Origin: Achromobacter insolitus
GTDB lineage: Bacteria > Pseudomonadota > Gammaproteobacteria > Burkholderiales > Burkholderiaceae_B
Length of the DNA stretch: 64,000 bases
Assembly (NCBI RefSeq): GCF_002209555.1
Contig: NZ_NJIF01000002.1
Location: forward strand, 806,001-870,000
Direction: 5' to 3'
The notes under the pieces are model-generated. The model did not search any database, was not told where the DNA came from, and saw only the letters and a program-made list of their open reading frames with translations. The position numbers and the translations under genes are program-made. The first letter of the stretch is position 1. Each line of letters starts with the position of its first letter. Shown here one piece after another: positions 43,932-56,500 of the stretch.

Positions 43932-46541
43932 TCAGCCGGCCTTCTTGTCGGCGCCGGAGGCCTCCAGGAAATCCTGGGCGAAGCGCTGCAGCACGCCGCC
44001 GGCTTCGTAGATCGAGACTTCCTCGGCGGTGTCCAGGCGGCAGGTCACGGGAACCTGCACGGTTTCGCCATTGCGGCGGTGGACCACCAGCGTGAGGTCG
44101 GCGCGCGGGGTGCGTTCGCCGATCACGTCATAGCTTTCCGTGCCGTCCAGGCCCAGGGTTTTGCGGTTGACGCCGGGCTTGAATTCCAGCGGCAGCACGC
44201 CCATGCCGATCAGGTTGGTGCGGTGAATGCGTTCGAAGCCTTCGGCGACGATGGCTTCCACGCCGGCCAGGCGCACGCCCTTGGCGGCCCAGTCGCGCGA
44301 CGAGCCTTGGCCGTAGTCGGCGCCGGCCACAATGATCAGCGGCTGTTTGCGGTCCATGTAAGTCTCGATGGCTTCCCACATGCGCATGACCTTGCCTTCG
44401 GGTTCCACGCGCGCCAGCGAGCCCTGCTTTACCGTGCCGTCTTCGTTCTTCACCATTTCGTTGAAGAGCTTGGGATTGGCGAAAGTGGCGCGTTGCGCGG
44501 TGAGGTGGTCGCCGCGGTGGGTGGCGTAGGAGTTGAAGTCTTCTTCGGGCAGGCCCATCTTGTGCAGGTATTCGCCCGCGGCGCTGTCCATCAGGATGGC
44601 GTTGGAGGGCGACAGGTGGTCGGTGGTGATGTTGTCGCCCAGCACGGCCAGCGGCAGCATGCCGCGCAGCGTGCGTTCACCGGCCAGCGCGCCTTCCCAG
44701 TACGGCGGGCGGCGGATGTAGGTGCTCTGCGCGCGCCATGCATACAGCGGGCTGACCGCGGCCTTGCGGTCGTCCTGGATGCCGAACATGGGGGCGTAGA
44801 CCTTGCGGAATTGCTCGGGTTTGACCGCCGACTTGACCACGGCGTCGATCTCTTCGTCGCTGGGCCAGATGTCCTTCAGGCGGATCTCGCGGCCGCTGGC
44901 GTCATGGCCCAGCACGTCGCGCTCGATGTCGAAGCGGATGGTGCCGGCGATGGCATAGGCCACCACCAGCGGCGGCGAGGCCAGGAAGGCCTGCTTGGCA
45001 TAGGGGTGGATGCGGCCGTCGAAGTTGCGGTTGCCGGACAGGACTGCGGTCGCGTAAAGGTCGCGGTCGATGATTTCCTGCTGGATGACGGGGTCCAGCG
45101 CGCCGGACATGCCGTTACACGTGGTACAGGCAAAGGCGACCACGCCGAAGCCCAGTTTTTCCAGTTCCGGCGTCAGGCCGGCTTCGTCCAGGTACAGCGA
45201 CACCGCCTTGGATCCCGGCGCCAGCGAGCTCTTCACCCAGGGCTTGCGGGTCAGCCCGGCACGGTTGGCGTTGCGCGCCAGCAGGCCGGCGGCGATGACG
45301 TTGCGTGGATTGCTGGTGTTGGTGCAGCTGGTGATGGCGGCGATGATCACGGCGCCATCGGGCATCTGGCCGGGATTGTTTTCCACCACGCCAGAGATGC
45401 CGCGCTCTGCCAGGTCGCTGACCGGCAGACGGCGGTGCGGATTGGACGGGCCGGCCAGGGTGCGCACCACGCTGGAGAGATCAAAGCGCAGCACGCGTTC
45501 GTATTCGGCGTTCTTGAGGCTGTCGGACCAGAGGCCCGCGGTCTTGGCGTAGGTTTCCACCAGGGCGATCTGTTCGTCCTCGCGGCCGGTCAGGCGCAGA
45601 TAGTCGATGGTCTGCTGATCGATGGAGAACATGGCAGCCGTCGCGCCATACTCGGGCGCCATGTTCGAAATGGTGGCGCGGTCGCCCAGCGTCAGGCTGG
45701 CGGCGCCTTCACCGTAGAACTCCAGGTAGGCGCCCACGACCTTCTCCTTGCGCAGGAATTCGGTCAGGGTCAGCACGATGTCGGTGGCGGTGATGCCCGG
45801 TTGCGCGCGGCCAGTAAGTTCCACGCCAATGATGTCGGGCAGGCGCATCCAGGAGGCGCGGCCCAGCATGACGTTCTCGGCTTCCAGGCCGCCCACGCCG
45901 ATAGCGATCACGCCCAGCGCATCCACGTGCGGGGTGTGGCTGTCGGTGCCGACCAGCGTGTCGGGGAAGGCCACGCCGTCTTGCGTGTAGATGACGGGGG
46001 ACATACGCTCCAGGTTGATCTGGTGCATGATCCCGTTGCCCGGAGGCACGACTTCGATGTTGCGGAAGGCCTGCTTGGTCCAGTCAATGAAATGGAAGCG
46101 GTCTTCGTTGCGGCGGTCTTCCACGGCGCGGTTCTTGGCGAAGGCATCGGGGTCGTCGCCACCATATTCCACGGCCAAAGAGTGGTCGACGATCAACTGC
46201 ACCGGCACTACCGGATTGACCTTGGCGGGATCGCCGCCCTTGTCGGCGATGGCGTCGCGCAGGCCGGCCAGGTCCACCAGCGCGGTCTGGCCCAGGATGT
46301 CGTGACAGACGACCCGTGCGGGGAACCACGGGAAGTCCAGGTCGCGGCGGCGCTCGATCAACTGCTTCAACGCGTCCGTCAGCATGGCCGGATCGCAGCG
46401 GCGCACGAGGTTTTCCGCCAATACCCGCGAGGTGTAGGGCAGGCGGTCATAGGCCCCGGGCGAAATCGCCTCGACGGCGGCGCGGGTGTCGAAGTAGTCC
46501 AGGCGAGTGCCAGGCAGGGGCTTGCGGTAGTTTTGGTTCAT
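43932..46541 (-). CDS. acnD: Fe/S-dependent 2-methylisocitrate dehydratase (AcnD)
   Basis: An 869-residue aconitase-type dehydratase. Cluster cysteines are in AITSCTNTSNP and FACTTCNGMSG; DYGQGSSRDWAAKG is in the C-terminal swivel domain. FPWFPARVVCHDILGQTALVD near the N-terminus is typical of the AcnD/AcnA group. Pairing with prpF identifies it as AcnD, which dehydrates 2-methylcitrate, and not as housekeeping AcnA. Its ATG overlaps the gntR stop by 4 bases. Confidence 0.93.
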   Translation of the reverse strand: MNQNYRKPLPGTRLDYFDTRAAVEAISPGAYDRLPYTSRVLAENLVRRCDPAMLTDALKQLIERRRDLDFPWFPARVVCHDILGQTALVDLAGLRDAIADKGGDPAKVNPVVPVQLIVDHSLAVEYGGDDPDAFAKNRAVEDRRNEDRFHFIDWTKQAFRNIEVVPPGNGIMHQINLERMSPVIYTQDGVAFPDTLVGTDSHTPHVDALGVIAIGVGGLEAENVMLGRASWMRLPDIIGVELTGRAQPGITATDIVLTLTEFLRKEKVVGAYLEFYGEGAASLTLGDRATISNMAPEYGATAAMFSIDQQTIDYLRLTGREDEQIALVETYAKTAGLWSDSLKNAEYERVLRFDLSSVVRTLAGPSNPHRRLPVSDLAERGISGVVENNPGQMPDGAVIIAAITSCTNTSNPRNVIAAGLLARNANRAGLTRKPWVKSSLAPGSKAVSLYLDEAGLTPELEKLGFGVVAFACTTCNGMSGALDPVIQQEIIDRDLYATAVLSGNRNFDGRIHPYAKQAFLASPPLVVAYAIAGTIRFDIERDVLGHDASGREIRLKDIWPSDEEIDAVVKSAVKPEQFRKVYAPMFGIQDDRKAAVSPLYAWRAQSTYIRRPPYWEGALAGERTLRGMLPLAVLGDNITTDHLSPSNAILMDSAAGEYLHKMGLPEEDFNSYATHRGDHLTAQRATFANPKLFNEMVKNEDGTVKQGSLARVEPEGKVMRMWEAIETYMDRKQPLIIVAGADYGQGSSRDWAAKGVRLAGVEAIVAEGFERIHRTNLIGMGVLPLEFKPGVNRKTLGLDGTESYDVIGERTPRADLTLVVHRRNGETVQVPVTCRLDTAEEVSIYEAGGVLQRFAQDFLEASGADKKAG

Positions 46542-47248
46542 GCCTCGGTGCGCTGCAGGTTGCCCTGCGCGATCTGCTGTTCGATGTTGAGACGGGATGC
46601 GCGGATGTGGCGGCGCATCAGGATTTCAGCCAACTCGCCATCGCCGTCGGCAATGGCGTCCAGAATGCGGTGATGCTCGGCATAAGCCTGCCGGGGGCGG
46701 TTGGGCGTTGTCGAATACTGGATGCGGTACATGCGCGCCAGCTGGTAGAGCTCGTCGCACAGCATGCGGAACAGCATCTGGTTGCCGCTGCCCTTGACGA
46801 TGCGGTAGTGGAAATCGTAATCGCCTTCCTGCTGGTAGTAGCCCAGCCCGGCCTGGAACGCCTCGTCGCGCTCGTGCGCTTCCAGCACGGCTCGCAGCTC
46901 GGCGATCTCCGAGGGCGGCATGCGCTCGGCCGCCAGGCGGCAGGCCATGCCTTCCAGCGATTCCCGGATTTCGTAGAGTTCGGAGAGTTCCTGCTGCGAC
47001 AGCGACACGACGCGGGCGCCGGCATGCGGCACGCGGACCAGCAGCTTCTGGCCTTCGAGGCGGTGCAGGGCTTCGCGCAGCGGGCCGCGGCTGACACCGT
47101 GGATACGGGCAAGCTCAGGTTCGGAAATCTTGCTGCCGGGGGCGATTTCGCCTTTGACGATGGCGGACTGGATCTTGCGGAAGATATGTTCCGCGAGCGT
47201 CTCGTTATCGCCGGGGGCAGCCGCGGGCAGCGTCAGCACTTTGCTCAT
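46538..47248 (-). CDS. GntR/FCD regulator of the acnD-prpF operon
   Basis: A 236-residue regulator. The winged helix contains LARIHGVSRGPLREALHRLE (about residues 48-67). The FCD domain shows the histidines in DFHYRIV, AEHHRIL and RRHIRA. It is the first gene of a gntR-acnD-prpF operon and probably represses it until a methylcitrate-pathway intermediate binds. Two identical inverted half-sites upstream (47251-47321) are its likely operators. Confidence 0.9.
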   Translation of the reverse strand: MSKVLTLPAAAPGDNETLAEHIFRKIQSAIVKGEIAPGSKISEPELARIHGVSRGPLREALHRLEGQKLLVRVPHAGARVVSLSQQELSELYEIRESLEGMACRLAAERMPPSEIAELRAVLEAHERDEAFQAGLGYYQQEGDYDFHYRIVKGSGNQMLFRMLCDELYQLARMYRIQYSTTPNRPRQAYAEHHRILDAIADGDGELAEILMRRHIRASRLNIEQQIAQGNLQRTEA

Positions 47249-47250
47249 TG

Positions 47251-47321
47251 TGTTGACAATCTTGCCTGAAATTATTCAAAAAATGGACGTTCAAGTCCCG
47301 TCGTCCTTTGGATTGTCAACA
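47251..47321. promoter_or_regulatory. inverted operator pair upstream of gntR-acnD-prpF
   Basis: TGTTGACAATC at 47251-47261 is the exact reverse complement of GATTGTCAACA at 47311-47321. Each copy has an ATTGT/ACAAT-like dyad. The first is 2 bases from the gntR start codon; the second is 60 bases further upstream. This suits repression by looping or simple blockage by the GntR protein. Confidence 0.72.
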
Positions 47322-47598
47322 ATTTACTTGGACTCGTCGCCCGGCGCAAGGGTTGGATGATGCTTTTGCGGCTTTCGTCCAGGTGCGGGGGGAGCGACGG
47401 ATAGGCAGCCGCCCCTCCACGGTTTTGGGGATGTGCCCGCAAGCGGCATGACCCCGGGGTGCGACCCGCAATGCGGTAGGGCGCAAGCCTTTATCGGACT
47501 CCTCCTATTTCCCCTTTTCGGGGGCTCACATACAACAGGAGGTCCGTTGTTCGAACCCTGATGCCGCCGCCGCGCGCCTGCATTTCCTCCCACTGCGC
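47322..47598. other. leader region of the cdiA-like gene
   Basis: No gene is seen. CCCCTTTTCGGGG at 47511-47523 can form a small hairpin. An ideal AGGAGG lies at 47538-47543, about 55 bases before the chosen ATG, with no in-frame start codon at proper distance. The effector ATG itself lacks a good ribosome binding site. Confidence 0.5.
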
Positions 47599-50500
47599 AT
47601 GATGTCCAAGCTTCGCTCCCTGATCATCTGGTCCGTCGTCTTCACGCAAGTCTGCTCGCCTGTGCTGGCGCAGACGCTGCCGATTTCGGTGGACAGGAAC
47701 GTGTCTGGCGCAAAGCCTTCGGTGGGCGTCAGCAACGGCGTGCCCGTCATCAATATTGCGCCGCCTTCCGCGGGCGGTGTTTCCAATAACCGCTACACGC
47801 AATTCAACGTCGGCCCGTCCGGCGCGGTGCTCAACAACAGCGGCGGGCCCAGCCAGACGCAACTGGCCGGCCAGGTGGGTGGCAACCCCATGCTGGGCAA
47901 CCAGCGCGCCCGCACCATCCTCAACCAGGTCACCGCGCCCAATCCTTCGCAGCTGCTGGGCACGCTGGAAGTGGCCGGCAACCGCGCCAACGTGATCGTC
48001 GCCAACCCCGCGGGCATCACGTGCAACGGCTGCGGCTTCCTGAACGCGGACCGTGCCACGCTGACCACGGGTAAGCCCCGGGTGGGCGCCGAGGGCGGCA
48101 TCGGCTTCGATATCGCGGCGGGCAAGATCCACGTCGACGGCGCGGGCTTGAATGGCGCCAATCTCAGCCAGGTAGACCTCTTGGCGCGCACGCTGCAAAT
48201 CAATGCGGACGTCTGGGCAGACCGGCTCAACATAAGCGCGGGCGCGGCGCGGGTCGACTACGCATCGGGGGATGTCTCAGCCCAGGCTGGGCAAGGCGCG
48301 GCGCCCGAGCTCGCCCTGGACACCGCGGCGCTGGGCGGCATGTACGCCAACAGCGTGCGCCTGATCGGCACCGAGGCCGGGGTGGGCGTGAATATCGGCG
48401 GCAATCTGGTGGCGCTGACGGGCGACCTGCAGCTCACTGCCGCGGGCGACGTGCGCATCGCGCCGCGCGGCGCCACGCAGGCGGCCGGCAATCTGCGCCT
48501 GGATAGCGGCCGCGACCTGACCGTGCAAGGCACGGCGCAGGCGGGCGGGGCCGTCGCGCTCGCTGCCGCGCGCGATGCCTCCGTTCAAGGCGCTGTCGGC
48601 GCGGGCGCGTCCTTGAGCATGGAGGCCGGTGGCGACGCGTCGGTCGGGGCGCAGGGCAGCTTGCGCACGCGAGGCGCCTTGCGCGTGACGGCCGGCAAGG
48701 ATCTCGCCTTGTCGTCGGACCTGCTGACTTCGGATCAAAACGTGCGCGTGCAATCTGGGCGCAACCTGATGGTGGTGGGCGGCGCGGCAGTGCCGCCTAT
48801 CGGCCAGGGGGCCATCGCGGGTGGAGGAGCCGGCGAGGATGCGGGTTCGGGGTCGGGGTCGGGTTCGGGTTCGGGCACGACCTCGGGCGCGAGCTCGGGC
48901 ACCGGCTCCAGCACCCATGTCGGCGGGGAATCCGGCAAGCCCCCCGAGCCGGCGGCTCCTGGCGATCGAGACGGCGGCGCTTCCGTGGCGGGGGGCGTGG
49001 TGTCCGCCAAGGACGGCATCACGCTGCTGGCGGGGCGCGACTTGCGCTTGCCGCGTCAGGTATACGCCTCGGGCACGGTGCAGATGCTGGCTGGCGCGGA
49101 CGCCGTCTCCGACGCCGGCGCGCAGTTGCGGGCCGGCGGTAGCCTGACGGTACACGCCGGCGAAGACGTGGCGCTGGCCGGTGCGGCCGTGGCCGATGGC
49201 GCGGTGCGCATCGAGGCGGCGCGCGGCTTGCGCGTGGACGGCAGCGCGCTGGCCCATGCCGGTCCCCTGGACCTTAAAAGCGGGGGTGACCTGCGCCTGG
49301 GCGCGGGTGGCCAACTGCAAGGCCCGGGCGTGCGCACTGACGCCGGGCGCGATCTGGTTCTGGATGGCGTCCTCGCCTCCACGGCCGACGCGGACCTGCG
49401 CGCACGGCGCAATCTCCACGCCAACGGCAAGGCGGTCGCCAACGGCACCCTGCGCGCGGACGCGGCAGGGAACCTGACCATAGGCGAAGCGGGGCTCGCG
49501 CAAGGCAGCTCGCGGCTGCAGCTGGGCGCGGGCCAGGACTTGCGCATCGCAGGTACCGCAGGCACCGCCGCGGGTGCCGGGGGTGGTGCCCGCACTGTGG
49601 GCGGAGCTCTCCAGGGTGCCCGCACGGCGGGCGGCATTTTGCAGGCCCAGGCGGGCCGCGACCTCTTCATCACCGGCACGGCGACCGCCGGCTCGCCCAT
49701 CGTCCTGGGCGCGCAGCGCGACATTCGCCTCGACGGCATCGCCACGGCGCTGGAAGGCGGGCTGACGGCCGACGCCGGCGCGAACCTGCGAGTCGGCGCG
49801 GCGGGCAGGTTGCAGGCCTCGGACAGCCTGAATGCCCGCGCAGGCGCAGACCTGGATTCCGATGGCGTCATTGCCGCGGGCGGTGGCCTGGCGCTTGCCG
49901 CAAGGGGAGACATCCTGCTGGGCGGCGTCGTGGCGGCGCTGGGCGAACGCGCGTTGGGCAATGCCTCAGTCACGGCCGCACGCGATTTCATCGTCAAGCA
50001 GAACGGTCAATTGCAAGCCGCGGGCACGCTCACTGCCCGCGTCGATCGCGACCTGTACGCAGCGGGTGTCCTTAGTTCGGTGGGCGACATGCTGCTGGAC
50101 GCCGCGCGCGACGCGCGCACGGACGGCTTCGCCGCCACCCACGCCAATCTGACGCTGACGGGCCGCGACGTGACGGTCGGGCCGAGTGGGGTGGCGCAGG
50201 CCGGCGGCAAGCTGACCGCCAACGCGCAAGGCGTGTTGCAGGCAGCCGGACGCCTGCTGGCGGGGGGTTCGCAATCGCTGGATGCGGGCGATAGCCTCAC
50301 GGTTGACGGCACGGTCGCCGCTTTGCAAGGCGACCTGTCGCTCACCGCACAGCGCGGCGATATCGCACTGGGCGCGGCGTCGCGCTTGCAGGCAGGGGGC
50401 GCGCTGACCGCGCAAGCGGCAGGCGCGTTGACCGCGCTCGGCTCGGCTGCCGCCGAACAAGGCATGACCTTGCGGGCCGGCACCGACGCCACGCTGGGCG

Positions 50501-53500
50501 GCATCACCGCCACGCAGGCGGGCAACCTTGTCGTCAGCGCCGCGGACAAGCTCGCCGTCACGGCGGACAGCCGCCTGCAGGCCGGCGCGGCGCTGGATCT
50601 GAGCGCGGGCGGCGCGCTGCTTAACGCGGGCATTGCTTCCGCGGACACGCGCGCCAAGCTGCGGGCTGGATCCGCGCTGGACAACGCCGGCTCGGTGCTG
50701 GCAGGCGGTGACCTGATCGCCACCGCCTCGGGCTCACTTTCCAACGCGGGCCGTTTCGTGGCAGGGATGGGCGCCGATGGCGCGCTCAACCAGCCGGGCA
50801 GCATCACGCTGACTGCGGACGCCATCGTTCATGGCGGCGCCAGCCTCGCCGGCACGGACCTGAGCCTGTCCGCGGGTGGATTGAATCTGGCGGACGGCAA
50901 GCTGTCCGCGATAGGGAAGGTCGCCCTGTCGACGCCGGGCGACGTGGACAGCCGTGATGCGGTCGTTCAGGGCGGAGCCTTGGACATCGCTGCCGCCAAT
51001 CTCTACAACCAGCGCGGCAAACTGACCACAACGGCCGGCGCCGCGATCAAGGTCGATGACGAGCTGGACACCTCCGGCGGAGTGATCGCCGCCGCCGGCA
51101 ATGCGCGCATCGAGGCGGCGCGTCTCGTCAACCGCGAGGGCACGCTCGCCGCCCATGACCTTGCCATCACCGCCACCGGCGCGCTGGACAACCGCGGCGG
51201 CCTGATCCAGGCCGACAACACGCTGGCCCTGAACGCGGCCAGCCTCGACAACCGCGGCCCAGGCGCCGCCGGTCTTGGCAGCCGCAGCATCCCGGACGCC
51301 GCCAGGCCGCCGACAGGCGTGCTCGGCAAGGTGGTCTCCCTCATGGCGGACCGCATCGACAACCGGTCGGGGGATATCCAGGCCGTTGAAGCCCTGAACC
51401 TGACCTCCTCCCACTTGGACAACACCGGCGGCCAGATCGCCTCCCTGGGCGATTCGCGCATCGTCGCCGACACGCTCAGGAACTCCCGCGGCCAGCTGCA
51501 CGCGAACCGGACCCTGACTGTCATCGTGCAAGCGCTGCAAGGACTCGGATCGCTGCAATCCGCGGGCGACCTGGGGTTGCAACACGCGGGATCCCTGGAC
51601 CAGGACGGGGATATCTCCAGTGGCCGCGACCTGAGCCTCGTGATCGGCGGGGCCCTGGATAACCGCGCCCGCGTCACTGCCGGCCGCGACTTGAGCATTA
51701 CGGCGGATTCGCTGAACAACCAGGCCTCGGGAGCCTTGCTGGCTGCGGGCGTGAACACCATCGCGGTGGCGCAGGGCCTGACCAACGCCGGCCTCATCGA
51801 CGGCGGCTCGACCCGCATCACCGCAGGCCACGTCGACAATACCGGCCGCATCTACGGCGATGCCGTGTCGATCCAGGCGGGCGCGCTGGTCAACGGCGCG
51901 GATGGGGGAGGCAGCGGCGGGGCGGTCATCGCCTCGCGTGCCGACCTGGACCTGGGGGTGGCGTCGTTGGTCAACCGCGACCATGCGCTGATCCACGCGG
52001 ATGCCGACCTGCGGATCGGCGGCGCGCTGGATGGCAGCGGCCACGCCATCGGCCAGACCGCCTCGCTTGTGAACGCCTCCGCCACCATCGAGGCGGCCGG
52101 CAATGCCGACATTTCTGCCGCGTCCCTCCGCAACCAGAACGACCGGTACGCCAGCGTAACGGTACAGGTGTCCAGCACGCCCAAGGTGTACTTCACCCCG
52201 GCCGGCACCACCGACATGTACGACGCCGCAAGCCACTGGTTGTGCGACGAAGTGACGCCCATGTGCAGCAAGGATCCGGCCTGGCTGAATGACGACCCGG
52301 AGCGCATGTTCCTGTTGCCGTCCGCGAAGTACCCCGAGTCGCGCTATGGGCCGCCCTTCGACTACGCGCCCAGCTTGAAGGGCAAGGGCGGTAAGACGTC
52401 GCCGATCACGCCAACCTATACGCCTGTCACCACGGTATGTGACGGCACCGGCGGCGATGCGGGCGCGATCTGCTCGGACGTACCGGAAAAATTCCGGTAC
52501 GGCGCCCACGAACGCATCTGGTCCGTTTTCGGGGTGACGCCGCCGTCTGGCCCCATGCCCGTCTGGACGGCGCCTGAGCGGGCTTGCTACAACCACGCCA
52601 CCTGCGACGCCGAAGCCGCGCGCCGCAAAGTCTACGAAGAAGCCTATGCCGCGTACAAAGCGCCGCATATGGCGTTGGACGCGCGCATCCGGGAGTTCAA
52701 CGCCGACTTCAACAACCGCCTGGTCGGCACGTTTACCTATTACCAGGTCCAGGAGACCGTCAGCGAGACCCGCACCCTGTCCTCCGACCCCGGCAAGATA
52801 CTGTCGGGCGGGGCCATGATGCTCACCGGTGCCGTCGCCAACGACAAGAGCCAGATCGCCGCGGGCGGCGCGCTCACGGTGGCCGGCCCGGCCATCCACA
52901 ATATCGGCGCGGGCGGCGAACGCATCATCTCCCGGGTCGGGACCGCCACGGTCACCCAGGCGCGTTCGCGCGACCGCCAGGAATACACCAGCGCCTATCG
53001 CAATACCCTGGCGGGCCAGCCTATCGAGCTACCGGTCGGCACTTCCGGCGGCAATCTCACCGTCCCGCTCAACGGCTCCCGCCCCGGCGCCAGCCATGGC
53101 GGCATCGCGCCCGGGCCCGTGCAGGTCGCCAGCGTCAGCCTGCCCGGCGCCACCGTGGTGCGCAGTGTCTCCAACCCGGCCGCCGTCCCGGATAACCAAT
53201 TATTCGCGGTCAACGGCCGGGCGGACGCCCCTTACCTCGTCGCGACCGATCCGCATTTCGTGGGGCAGCGTCCGGTCGTCTCCAGCGACTACCTGCTCAA
53301 CCTGCTGGTCAAGCCGGGCGCGCAACTGGGTGTGCAGTGGGGTGATTGGGATACCCAGGTGCCCGCAGGCGCCATGTTCCTGACGCCTTCGGGCCAGCCC
53401 AAGCGCCTGGGCGACGGCTTCTACGAGCAGAAGCTCGTGTCCGACCAGATCCTGGCCGCCACCGGCCAGCGCTTCCTCGACACGTACAGCGACAACGACA

Positions 53501-56500
53501 GCCAGTACAAGGCCCTGCTTGCCGCTGGCGCCCAGTTCGCCCGCGGCAACGGCATCCAGCTCGGCGTCGCGCTGACCGAGGCGCAACAGCGCCAGCTCAC
53601 CACCGATTTGGTCTGGCTGGTCGAACAGACCGTCACGCTGCCCGACGGCACCACCGAGACCGTGCTGGTCCCGCAGGTCTACCTGCTGGTGCGCGAAGGC
53701 GACCTCAAGGGCGACGGCACCCTCATGGCCGGACGCAACGTCAAGCTGGCGGCCGAGGGCGATGTCACCGACAGCGGCACCATCGGCGCGCGCGCAGCCA
53801 CCGTCATGACCGCTGGCAACATCCTCAACCAGGGCGGCGGCCTGATCCAGGGCGCTACCGTCGACCTGGCCGCGCGCGAGGACCTGACCAACCTGGTATC
53901 GCTGATCAAGGGCGACAACATCGCCCTGAAGGCGGGGCGCGACATCGCGCTGACGTCCACCGCGGCGTCCGAGAACTTCGGCAGCACCTGGGGCACGCAC
54001 GTCAGCGGCGAGGCCCGCGTCGATGCCGGCAACCTCAACATGCAGGCCGGCCGCGATATCACGCTGACCGCGGCGCAAGTCTCGGTCAAGGATGATGCGC
54101 GGCTGCAGGCTGGGCGGGATATCGCGCTGGAAACGCTTACGGAGAACCATGGCGAAACGCTGGTTCTGAACAAGAACAACCGCCACGACCTGAGCACCAG
54201 TTCCGAAGTCGGCTCGACCCTCGCTGCAGGCGGCAACCTCACGTTGGTCGCGGGCCAGGACGTCAACGCGCGCGCGGCCGAAGTCACTGCTGGCAAGCAG
54301 CTGGCGGTGGGCGCGGGGCGCGACATCAACCTGGTCGCCGGGGTAGAAACCGGCTCGGCCTACGACGAGGTCCGCTACAAGACCAAGCGCTTCCTCTCGT
54401 CCAAGACCACGCACACCATCACCTCCAGCGACTGGGAACAGGCCAAGGCCTCGACCTTCACGGGCGATACGGCCGTGCTGATGGCCGGGCGCGACCTGAA
54501 CGTGGCCGGGTCGAATGTCGGCGCGCAGAAGGACCTGGTCCTGTCCGCCGAGCGCGACGTGAACCTCCTGCCCGGCCAGAACACCGAGGACCGCTACGAC
54601 TACAAGATGGTCAAGAAGTCCGGCTTCGGCGCAATGGGCGGCTTCAGTTATGGCACCCGCAAGCAGACCGACTGGATCGATGGCGAGAAAGTCTTCAACA
54701 CCGCCAGCACCGTCGGCAGCGTCGAAGGCGATGCGCTCATCAAGGCCGGTGAAGCGCTGGACATTACCGGCAGCAATGTCCTCGCGCGCCAGGGCGACAT
54801 CACGCTGATCGGCCAGGAGGTGAACATCGGCGCGGCGCTCGATACCACGCGGGAGAAGGAATTCCATGAGATCAAGCAGACGGGGCTGACGCTTACCGCC
54901 AGCAACCCCATCGTGAGTGCCGTGCAGACCGGGATACGCATGGCAGAAGCCGCGGGCAAGACGGATAACACCGTCATGAAGGGCCTGGCCGGGGCAACCG
55001 CCGGCGTCGCTGCCGTCAACGCCTACGACGCCGTGCGCGCCTCCGCCAAGGCGGCCGAGGCCGCCGAACTCGCCAAGGCCGGGTCGAGCAACAAGATCGA
55101 TCAAGTGGGCGGCGTGAGCATCAAGCTCAGCCTGGGTACCAGCAAGAGTTCCAGCACCACGGATCGCAGTTCGTCCAGCGCCCATGGTTCGACGATCACC
55201 GCGGGCAGGGACCTGACCATTGTTGCCCAAGGCGCGGGCAAGGACTCCGACATCACCGTCACCGGTTCCACCTTGTCGGCAGGCGACAAGGTGGCGCTCA
55301 AGGCCGAAGGCGATGTCATCCTGCAGGCCGCGCGCAACGCCTTCGAGCAGCAGACCGACAGCAAGAGCAGCAGCGCCAGCATCGGCATCGGCTACTCCAC
55401 GGGCGGCAAGCAGAATGGCTTCACGCTGGAGCTGGGCGCGTCGCTGGGCCGGGGCAAGGCCAACGGCAAGGACGAAAGCTGGACCAACAGCCTCATCACC
55501 GCGGGCAACGTGCTGGCCATTCAAGCCGGCGGGGACACCACCCTCAAAGGCGCGACGGGAGAGGCTGATCGCATCATCGCATCCGTCGGCGGCAACCTGC
55601 TGCTGGAGAGTTTGCAGGACAGCAGCAAGTACGACTCCAAGAACCAGAGCGCAGGCTTCGGGCTGAGTCTATGCATCCCGCCGTACTGCCAGGGCGCCAG
55701 CAGCTTCTCGGCCAACGCCAGCGCCGGCAAATTGCAAAGCGACTTCAAGTCCGTCATGGAACAGACGGGCTTGCGGGCCGGCGACGGCGGCTTCCAGATC
55801 GACGTCAAGAAAGAGACCAAGCTCGCCGGCAGCGTCATCGCCAGCAGCGACCAAGCCGTGGCGCAAGGGCTGAACACGCTCGACACCGGCACGTTGATCA
55901 CCGAGGACATCAAGAACCGCGCCAAATACAGCGGCGGCCAGGTGTCCATCGGTGGGGGCTTCGGCTTCGGAGGCGGCAAGGGCGCAGACTCAGGCCTGGG
56001 CACGACCAAAGGCGGCCAGGTGGCGGGCGGCGCCAGCAAGGAGCATGGCTCGTCCGTCGCCACTGGCAGCGGCGGCTTTGGCATGGGCACACCCATCGTC
56101 GTGGGCGCCAAGGGCAGCAGCAGCTCGACCACGCAAAGCGCCATCAGCGGCGGCACGGTCGTAATCCGCGATGAGGCGGCGCAGCAGGATCGGACGGGGA
56201 TGACGGCGGCGGAAACGATCGCGGCGTTGAACCGGGACGCCTCGGACACCTTGAATGCGCTGAAGCCGATTTTTGATAAGGAGAAGATCGAGGCGGGGTT
56301 TGAGATTGCGTCGGAGGCGCAACGGCAGGCGGGGCAGTTCTTAGAAAATCGGGCGAAGGAAGCGGACGCGCTGAAGAAAGCGATGGATGCCGAGCCTGAA
56401 GGGGCTCGCAAGGAGCAACTCGCCGCTCAATATGCGGAAGCCGCGAAGTGGGGGCCCAACGGCGGATATCGTTTGCTCATTACCGCCGTGAGCGCGGCGG

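Noticed and set aside
43860-46673. 937-residue open frame on the plus strand across acnD
   Set aside because: It is the mirror frame of a GC-rich gene. It is rich in His, Gly and Ala without domains, while the minus strand encodes a full AcnD.
47548-47560. GTTCGAACCC, like a tRNA T-arm, before the effector gene
   Set aside because: No matching D-arm, anticodon arm or acceptor stem could be built on either strand.
53200-55524. 774-residue minus-strand open frame inside the effector
   Set aside because: Shadow of the repeat region; repetitive composition and no family features.
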